Part shown: in pieces, positions 6,775 through 10,294 of the stretch | Layout: the number at the start of each line of letters is the position of its first letter | Numbering within the stretch: position 1 is the first letter of the stretch | From: an uncultured Faecalibacterium sp. | GTDB taxonomy: Bacteria; Bacillota; Clostridia; Oscillospirales; Ruminococcaceae | Direction: 5' to 3' | Length of the DNA stretch: 10,294 nucleotides | Assembly (NCBI GenBank): GCA_934525325.1 | Contig: CAKSZE010000060.1 | Location: 1 to 10,294, forward strand | Translations under genes and position numbers: made by a program | Notes under the pieces: model-generated | Told to the model about the DNA's origin: nothing | Database searches by the model: none | The model's input: only the letters and a program-made list of their open reading frames with translations

Positions 6775-7692
6775 ATGAAAATCATTGTCACAGGCTGCAA
6801 GGGGCAGCTGGGCACAGAGCTGCTCAAGCAGCTGCAGGAGGGCCGCAGCGAGCTGGGCCCCATCCCCGAAAAGCTGCTCAACGCTACGGTGATCCCGGTG
6901 GATCTGCCGGAGCTGGATATCTCCAACTACAAGATGGTGGATGAATTCGTGCGGCGCAACCGCCCGGATATCATCATCAACTGCGCCGCCTACACCAACG
7001 TGGACGGGTGCGAGGTGCACCACGACGATGCCTTTAAGGCAAACGCCCTTGGCCCCCGCAATCTGGCGCAGGCTGCCGAAAAGACCGGCGCACGGCTGGT
7101 GCACGTTTCCACCGACTATGTGTTCTCCGGCCGGGAGAACGGCGGCATCCCGCAGGATGAAGCCACCCTGCCCGGGCCCATCAGCGCCTACGGCTCCACC
7201 AAGCTCATGGGCGAAAAGTATGTGGAGCGGTTCTGCCACCGCCACTTCATCGTGCGCACCGCGTGGCTGTACAGCTACTACGGCAAAAACTTTGTCAAGA
7301 CCATCGTGAACGCGGGCAAAAAGTTCGGCAAGCTGGAAGTGGTCAACGACCAGTGCGGCAACCCCACCAATGCTGCCGACCTTGCCCACGAGATTTTGCA
7401 GCTGTGCGTGACCCACGAGTACGGCCTGTACCACTGCACCGGCGAGGGCATCTGCTCGTGGTACGATTTTGCTGCCGAGATCATCCGCCTTTCCGGCGTG
7501 GACGCCACTGTGGCTCCCTGCACCAGCGAGGAGTATAAGACAAAGCACCCGGACAGCGCCGATCGCCCCAAGTGGAGCGCACTGGACAACCGGATGCTGC
7601 GCTGCACCGTGGGCAACGATGTCCGCGACTGGAAGGACGCTCTGGCCTGCTTCTTCGCCCACTGGGACGGCGAAAACGGTATGAAGGGCTGA
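6775..7692 (+). CDS. rmlD: dTDP-4-dehydrorhamnose reductase RmlD
   Basis: 305-residue short-chain dehydrogenase/reductase catalysing the last step, NAD(P)H-dependent reduction of dTDP-6-deoxy-L-lyxo-4-hexulose to dTDP-L-rhamnose. The dinucleotide-binding motif is GCKGQLG (7-13). INCAAYTNVDGCE (68-80) and STDYVFSG (112-119) are RmlD signatures, and the catalytic YxxxK is Y139/K143 within AYGSTK. RTAWLY (161-166) and the GNPT-containing stretch downstream are also typical. AAGGAAAGG (6757-6765) precedes the ATG. The rmlC epimerase that normally supplies its substrate is not beside it. The next gene is a small membrane protein, an unusual interruption before rmlB. Confidence 0.96.
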   Translation: MKIIVTGCKGQLGTELLKQLQEGRSELGPIPEKLLNATVIPVDLPELDISNYKMVDEFVRRNRPDIIINCAAYTNVDGCEVHHDDAFKANALGPRNLAQAAEKTGARLVHVSTDYVFSGRENGGIPQDEATLPGPISAYGSTKLMGEKYVERFCHRHFIVRTAWLYSYYGKNFVKTIVNAGKKFGKLEVVNDQCGNPTNAADLAHEILQLCVTHEYGLYHCTGEGICSWYDFAAEIIRLSGVDATVAPCTSEEYKTKHPDSADRPKWSALDNRMLRCTVGNDVRDWKDALACFFAHWDGENGMKG

Positions 7693-7726
7693 AAAACACC
7701 CCCTGCGGAAGAACTGAGGATGTATC

Positions 7727-8197
7727 ATGTTTGATGCGATTTTTAGCAGATCTGTCAAGATATTAAAGATCTTTGCAAAGGTGCAGTGCGTGCTGGCCTT
7801 TGTGCTTGCAGCCATGCTGTGCGGCGCGGTCCATGAAATGCTGAAGCCCATCAACCGGTTCTCAGCCATCGTGCTGGGGCTGGCGGCCGCCGTGGTGTTC
7901 TGGGTGCTGCAAATGTTCCTTGCATGGGCGCTGTACGCCTTTGCGGAGCTGGTGGAGCATACCGAGGCCACCCACAAGGAGCTCAGCAACATGAGCGCCG
8001 GTTTGGCACGGTACACCCAAGCGACCTATGAGGAAATTGACAGCATGAACAAAGGGCTGGAAGCATACACCAACGCCATGGGCAAGACCATGAACAGCAT
8101 GAACAAGAACCTCTACCTTGTGGCAAAGTACTGCTGCGCCGAGGAGGAACGCGCCCGCGCCGCAGCCCGCCCGCAGTCCGGGGACAACAACAAATAA
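7727..8197 (+). CDS. Small two-helix membrane protein of unknown function, with 18-residue repeats
   Basis: 156 residues; I do not recognise a family. Two hydrophobic helices are visible (about 18-38 and 45-70) joined by a short loop (HEMLKPINR). A long polar alpha-helical tail follows. Residues 87-140 contain three imperfect 18-residue units beginning SNMSAGL, DSMNKGL and NSMNKNL, with YT at the same place in the first two; 18 residues equal five helical turns, so one helix face would be repeated. The C terminus is charged (EEERARAAARPQ). GAGGA six bases before the ATG supports the start. It sits 34 nt after rmlD and 20 nt before rmlB on the same strand, so it is co-transcribed with the rhamnose pathway. 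A role in anchoring or organising the glycan machinery, or as a small membrane regulator, is possible but speculative. Base composition resembles its neighbours. Confidence 0.8.
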   Translation: MFDAIFSRSVKILKIFAKVQCVLAFVLAAMLCGAVHEMLKPINRFSAIVLGLAAAVVFWVLQMFLAWALYAFAELVEHTEATHKELSNMSAGLARYTQATYEEIDSMNKGLEAYTNAMGKTMNSMNKNLYLVAKYCCAEEERARAAARPQSGDNNK

Positions 8198-8217
8198 ATA
8201 AAGAGGAAAACTGACCT

Positions 8218-9282
8218 ATGAAAACCTATTTAATCACCGGCTGCGCCGGTTTTATCGGTTCCAACTTTGTGCACTATATGCTCAAAAAATACCCGGAGAT
8301 CCTGCTGGTCAATCTGGATAAGCTGACCTACGCAGGCAATCTGGAAAACCTGAAGGACGTGGAGGGTGACCCCCGCCATGTGTTCGTGCAGGGCGATATC
8401 TGCGACAAGGAGCTGGTGGAGAGCCTGTTTGCAAAGTACGATTTCGACTACGTCATCAACTTTGCTGCCGAGAGCCATGTGGACCGCTCCATCAAGAACC
8501 CCGAAATTTTTGTGCAGAGCAACGTGATGGGCACTGTCAATCTGCTGCAGCGCGCCAAGGAGGCATGGTACGACGCCGATGCCAAGACTTGGAAAGAGGG
8601 CAAGAAGTACCTGCAGGTGTCCACCGATGAGGTGTACGGCGCTCTGGGCGCAGACGGCTTCTTTATGGAGACCACTCCGCTGTGCCCTCACAGCCCCTAC
8701 TCCTCCTCCAAGGCCAGCGCCGATATGTTCGTCATGGCCTTCCACGACACCTACGGTATGCCGGTGAACATTACCCGCTGCTCCAACAACTACGGCCCCT
8801 ACCAGTTCCCGGAGAAGCTGATCCCCCTGATGATCAACAACGTCAAGCACCACAAGCAGCTGCCCGTCTACGGCGACGGTATGCAGATCCGCGACTGGCT
8901 GTACGTAGAGGATCACTGCAAGGCCATTGATATGGTGGCAAACGGCGGCAAGATCGGCGAGGTGTACAACGTGGGCGGCCACAACGAGCGCCCCAATATC
9001 TTCATCGTCAAGACCATCATCGCCCAGCTGCACGACCGTCTGCAGGACGAGGGCATCAGCGAGGAGCTCATCAAGCACGTCGCCGACCGTCTGGGTCACG
9101 ACCGCCGCTACGGCATCGACCCCACCAAGATCAAGAACGATCTGGGCTGGTACCCCGAAACACCCTTCGAGAAGGGCATCGTGCTGACCATTGACTGGTA
9201 CCTGAACCACGAGGAGTGGATGAACCACGTCACCAGCGGCGACTACCAGAATTACTATCAGGATATGTACAAGAATAAGTAA
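8218..9282 (+). CDS. rmlB: dTDP-glucose 4,6-dehydratase RmlB
   Basis: 354-residue extended short-chain dehydrogenase. It converts dTDP-D-glucose to dTDP-4-dehydro-6-deoxy-D-glucose using tightly bound NAD+, the second step of dTDP-L-rhamnose synthesis. Evidence: the Rossmann motif GCAGFIG (8-14), the NLDKLTYAGNLENL stretch (32-45), NFAAESHVDRSI (81-92), STDEVYG (135-141) with the catalytic Asp137-Glu138 pair of the dehydratase, and YSSSK (161-165) with the Tyr/Lys couple. CSNNYGPYQFPEKLIP and YGDGMQIRDWLYVEDH match the family's C-terminal signatures. AGAGGA lies upstream of the ATG. The gene ends the operon, just before a strong terminator. The protein is intact and of normal length. Confidence 0.97.
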   Translation: MKTYLITGCAGFIGSNFVHYMLKKYPEILLVNLDKLTYAGNLENLKDVEGDPRHVFVQGDICDKELVESLFAKYDFDYVINFAAESHVDRSIKNPEIFVQSNVMGTVNLLQRAKEAWYDADAKTWKEGKKYLQVSTDEVYGALGADGFFMETTPLCPHSPYSSSKASADMFVMAFHDTYGMPVNITRCSNNYGPYQFPEKLIPLMINNVKHHKQLPVYGDGMQIRDWLYVEDHCKAIDMVANGGKIGEVYNVGGHNERPNIFIVKTIIAQLHDRLQDEGISEELIKHVADRLGHDRRYGIDPTKIKNDLGWYPETPFEKGIVLTIDWYLNHEEWMNHVTSGDYQNYYQDMYKNK

Positions 9283-9306
9283 CAGCCTGTAAATCAGACC
9301 AAAGCA

Positions 9307-9347
9307 AAAGCCGGACAGCCCGCAAGCTGTCCGGCTTTGTTCTGTTT
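9307..9347. terminator. Bidirectional terminator between rmlB and the convergent lipoprotein gene
   Basis: AAAGCCGGACAGC (9307-9319) and GCTGTCCGGCTTT (9326-9338) form a perfect 13-bp stem around the loop CCGCAA. On the plus strand a T-rich tail (TTTGTTCTGTTT) follows, and on the minus strand the tail reads TTTTGCTTT. It can therefore serve both convergent genes. Confidence 0.92.
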
Positions 9348-9379
9348 AAGGGGTGTTATTCTGTGAGGGAAAGGGGAAA

Positions 9380-9904
9380 TCAGTAATACATGGTGCAGGT
9401 CCAGTACATCTGACCGTCAATGGTCACAACGGCAATACCGATGCTCTTGCAATTGCTGATATTAAAGGCAGGACAGTCTTTCAATGCTGCCAACAGCTCT
9501 GTCTTGCCCTCCGGGGTGTTGGCTGGAACCATGGCATCCAGAATGTAGATCCACTTGTTATCCTCATCTGTCTTCCAAACCGCGCCCAAACTGCCACATG
9601 AATCCCAGCCCACGGTCATGCTCTCCCAACGATCAAGTGCTTCATCCCCTTCGCTCTCTGGCAGCACGGTCTTACCGGCGGCGCGGAAGTGCTCTATCAA
9701 CTCCTGATCGGCAGCAGAGAGCTGTTTTACTTCCACCAGCGGATCAAGGCTAGGGTCAAGGTCTGCGCGGTAGCTGTTGATCTCGTCCAGCAGCCACTGC
9801 TTTGCCTGCTGCTCCGACGTAAGCGGCGCAGCACCGCAGGCGGTCAGCACCAGCAGCAGTGCACCGGTGAGCAGAAGGGCGGTCAGTTTTGCCAGTTTTT
9901 TCAT
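9380..9904 (-). CDS. Small secreted lipoprotein, possibly CAP-like
   Basis: 174-residue predicted lipoprotein. MKKLAKL, a hydrophobic core and the lipobox LTAC (Cys22) mark signal peptidase II cleavage and lipid anchoring outside the membrane. The mature part is acidic, with four later cysteines. I do not recognise it firmly. Two features recall CAP/SCP (cysteine-rich secretory protein) domains: an early LLDEINSYRAD helix, like the family's opening L-x-x-x-N-x-x-R pattern, and an end reading GIAVVTIDGQMYWTCTMYY, like the family's closing G-x-G-V-A-x-x-x-D-G-x-x-Y-W strand. The part between them is short and lacks the clear His/Glu sites, so it may be degenerate or unrelated. The start at 9904 is chosen over the ATG at 9913, which touches GGAGG with no spacing. 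It stands alone, convergent to rmlB. Confidence 0.8.
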   Translation of the reverse strand: MKKLAKLTALLLTGALLLVLTACGAAPLTSEQQAKQWLLDEINSYRADLDPSLDPLVEVKQLSAADQELIEHFRAAGKTVLPESEGDEALDRWESMTVGWDSCGSLGAVWKTDEDNKWIYILDAMVPANTPEGKTELLAALKDCPAFNISNCKSIGIAVVTIDGQMYWTCTMYY

Positions 9905-9913
9905 AAGGGTCAT

Positions 9914-9918
9914 CCTCC
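9914..9918 (-). promoter_or_regulatory. Ribosome binding site deciding the lipoprotein start
   Basis: On the minus strand GGAGG directly abuts an ATG at 9913 (zero spacing) and lies nine bases before the in-frame ATG at 9904. Only the second is at a workable distance, so the protein begins MKKLAK. Confidence 0.75.
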
Positions 9919-9949
9919 GTTCTTTGTGATAGCTTGGTGTTGGGGCTTC

Positions 9950-9966
9950 GTTACTATAAGTGTAAC
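9950..9966 (-). promoter_or_regulatory. -10 element and overlapping dyad upstream of the lipoprotein gene
   Basis: GTTAC (9950-9954) and GTAAC (9962-9966) form an inverted repeat around seven bases. The minus-strand hexamer TATAGT (9958-9953) lies inside it, about 48 nt before the start codon. No good -35 is found at 17 bases; TTGCAG (9989-9984) is 25 bases away. A dyad over a -10 with a weak -35 would suit an activator or repressor, but this is a guess. Confidence 0.35.
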
Positions 9967-10068
9967 AGACGCCGCACACCCCCTGCAAGTGCGATTCGAT
10001 GCAAAATAACCCCCATTCACGCAGGGTGAGAGAAATATTTCCCGCCTTTTTGGGCAAGGTGCGCAGAG

Positions 10069-10217
10069 AACCCCTTCCGTCTGCTCCCGTTGGTCGCAGC
10101 CACCTTCCCCAAGGGGACGGCTTCAGCGGCGGCGGCACAGTTCACGGCTGAAGTGCAAAGTTTCCGGGCGTGCCTGCTCCCCCTCGGGGGAGCTGTCGCG
10201 CAGCGACTGAGGGGGTT
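10069..10217. repeat. 149-bp MITE-like element with inverted ends and internal palindromes
   Basis: The left end AACCCCTTCCGTC (10069-10081) matches the reverse complement of the right end GACTGAGGGGGTT (10205-10217) at 11 of 13 positions. Inside are CCCC-AA-GGGG (10107-10116), CTTCAGC (10121-10127) pairing with GCTGAAG (10147-10153), the perfect palindrome GCTCCCCC-TC-GGGGGAGC (10176-10193), and GTCGC-GCA-GCGAC (10195-10207). It encodes no protein. The two arms look like diverged opposite-facing copies of one unit. Similar GC-rich intergenic palindromes are common in Oscillospiraceae genomes in my recollection; mobility is inferred. No clear target-site duplication is visible. Confidence 0.6.
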
Positions 10218-10225
10218 TAAATGGA

Positions 10226-10287
10226 GAAGCGAAAAAAGCGTTAAAGCGATAGCGCCGACTGGCGCAGCGCTAGCTTTTTTGTGCTTC
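10226..10287. terminator. Large A6/T6 hairpin, probable bidirectional terminator
   Basis: An interrupted stem nests four pairings: GAAGC (10226-10230) with GCTTC (10283-10287), AAAAAAGC (10232-10239) with GCTTTTTT (10273-10280), AGCG (10245-10248) with CGCT (10268-10271), and GCGCC (10252-10256) with GGCGC (10261-10265), around the loop GACT. The GC-rich tip with A6 before and T6 after can act as a terminator in either direction. The gene it would serve lies beyond the window. Confidence 0.55.
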
Positions 10288-10294
10288 GACTTCT

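Larger units (their letters stand above)
9905..10294. other. 390-base stretch without a convincing gene
   Basis: From the lipoprotein start to the window edge I find no open frame with a start, ribosome binding site and recognisable protein. Reading frames that cross it are either antisense to the lipoprotein or upstream extensions of it without a start signal. It holds the lipoprotein's control region (to about 9990), a low-complexity bridge, an inverted-end repeat element (10069-10217) and a large hairpin (10226-10287). Confidence 0.7.

Noticed and set aside
6640..8016. Long minus-strand frame opposite rmlD and the small membrane protein
   Set aside because: It is a shadow of strongly coding plus-strand genes with low-complexity Val/Ala/His-rich translation. 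The same applies to minus-strand frames at 5727-6926 and 8230-9228.
9689..10009. 106-codon plus-strand frame antisense to the lipoprotein
   Set aside because: It is opposite a gene with a clear lipoprotein signal, has no ribosome binding site, and its translation shows no domain.
9905..10138. 78-codon N-terminal extension of the lipoprotein frame on the minus strand
   Set aside because: It would place the signal peptide and lipobox internally and runs into the repeat element. The ATG at 9904 has GGAGG at nine bases.
10069..10217. CRISPR array or riboswitch at the palindromic right end
   Set aside because: There are no regularly spaced identical repeats with spacers, and no conserved riboswitch core that I recognise. 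The structure fits an inverted-end repeat element better.

Overview
The window reads as chromosomal DNA of a GC-rich, Gram-positive-type member of the Bacillota, most likely an Oscillospiraceae/Ruminococcaceae gut anaerobe of the Faecalibacterium or Gemmiger kind. The signs are AGGAGG-type ribosome binding sites, a TTG start, a SpoIID/LytB-type secreted protein, a lipobox lipoprotein, a tRNA without an encoded CCA end, and GC-rich intergenic palindromes of a type I associate with that group. The genus is an inference from style, not from a database match.

Layout. (1) Positions 8-91 hold a tRNA-Leu(CAA) on the minus strand with its own promoter. (2) Diverging from it, 281-1327 encodes a secreted SpoIID/LytB-domain protein. 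(3) Positions 1454-5643 are a three-gene run behind an extended -10 promoter: a large protein with two GT2 glycosyltransferase domains, a short single-domain GT2 enzyme, and a GT-B-like protein of unknown specificity with different codon use. A strong hairpin terminator (5666-5719) closes it. (4) Positions 5865-9282 are a second run: rmlA, rmlD, a small unrecognised two-helix membrane protein, then rmlB, closed by a symmetric terminator (9307-9347). (5) A convergent minus-strand gene (9380-9904) encodes a small lipoprotein. (6) The last 390 bases (9905-10294) hold that gene's control region, a 149-bp element with inverted ends and internal palindromes, and a large A6/T6 hairpin at the window edge.

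How it fits together. RmlA, RmlB and RmlD make dTDP-L-rhamnose from glucose-1-phosphate together with the epimerase RmlC, which is not in this window. The two GT2 enzymes upstream look like rhamnosyltransferase-family proteins that could use this donor to build a rhamnose-containing cell-wall or capsular polysaccharide. SpoIID/LytB proteins act on peptidoglycan, so most of the window concerns the cell envelope. I see no phage, transposase, CRISPR or defence genes. The least explained items are the small membrane protein inside the rml operon, the GT-B-like gene at 4711, and the repeat structures at the right end.
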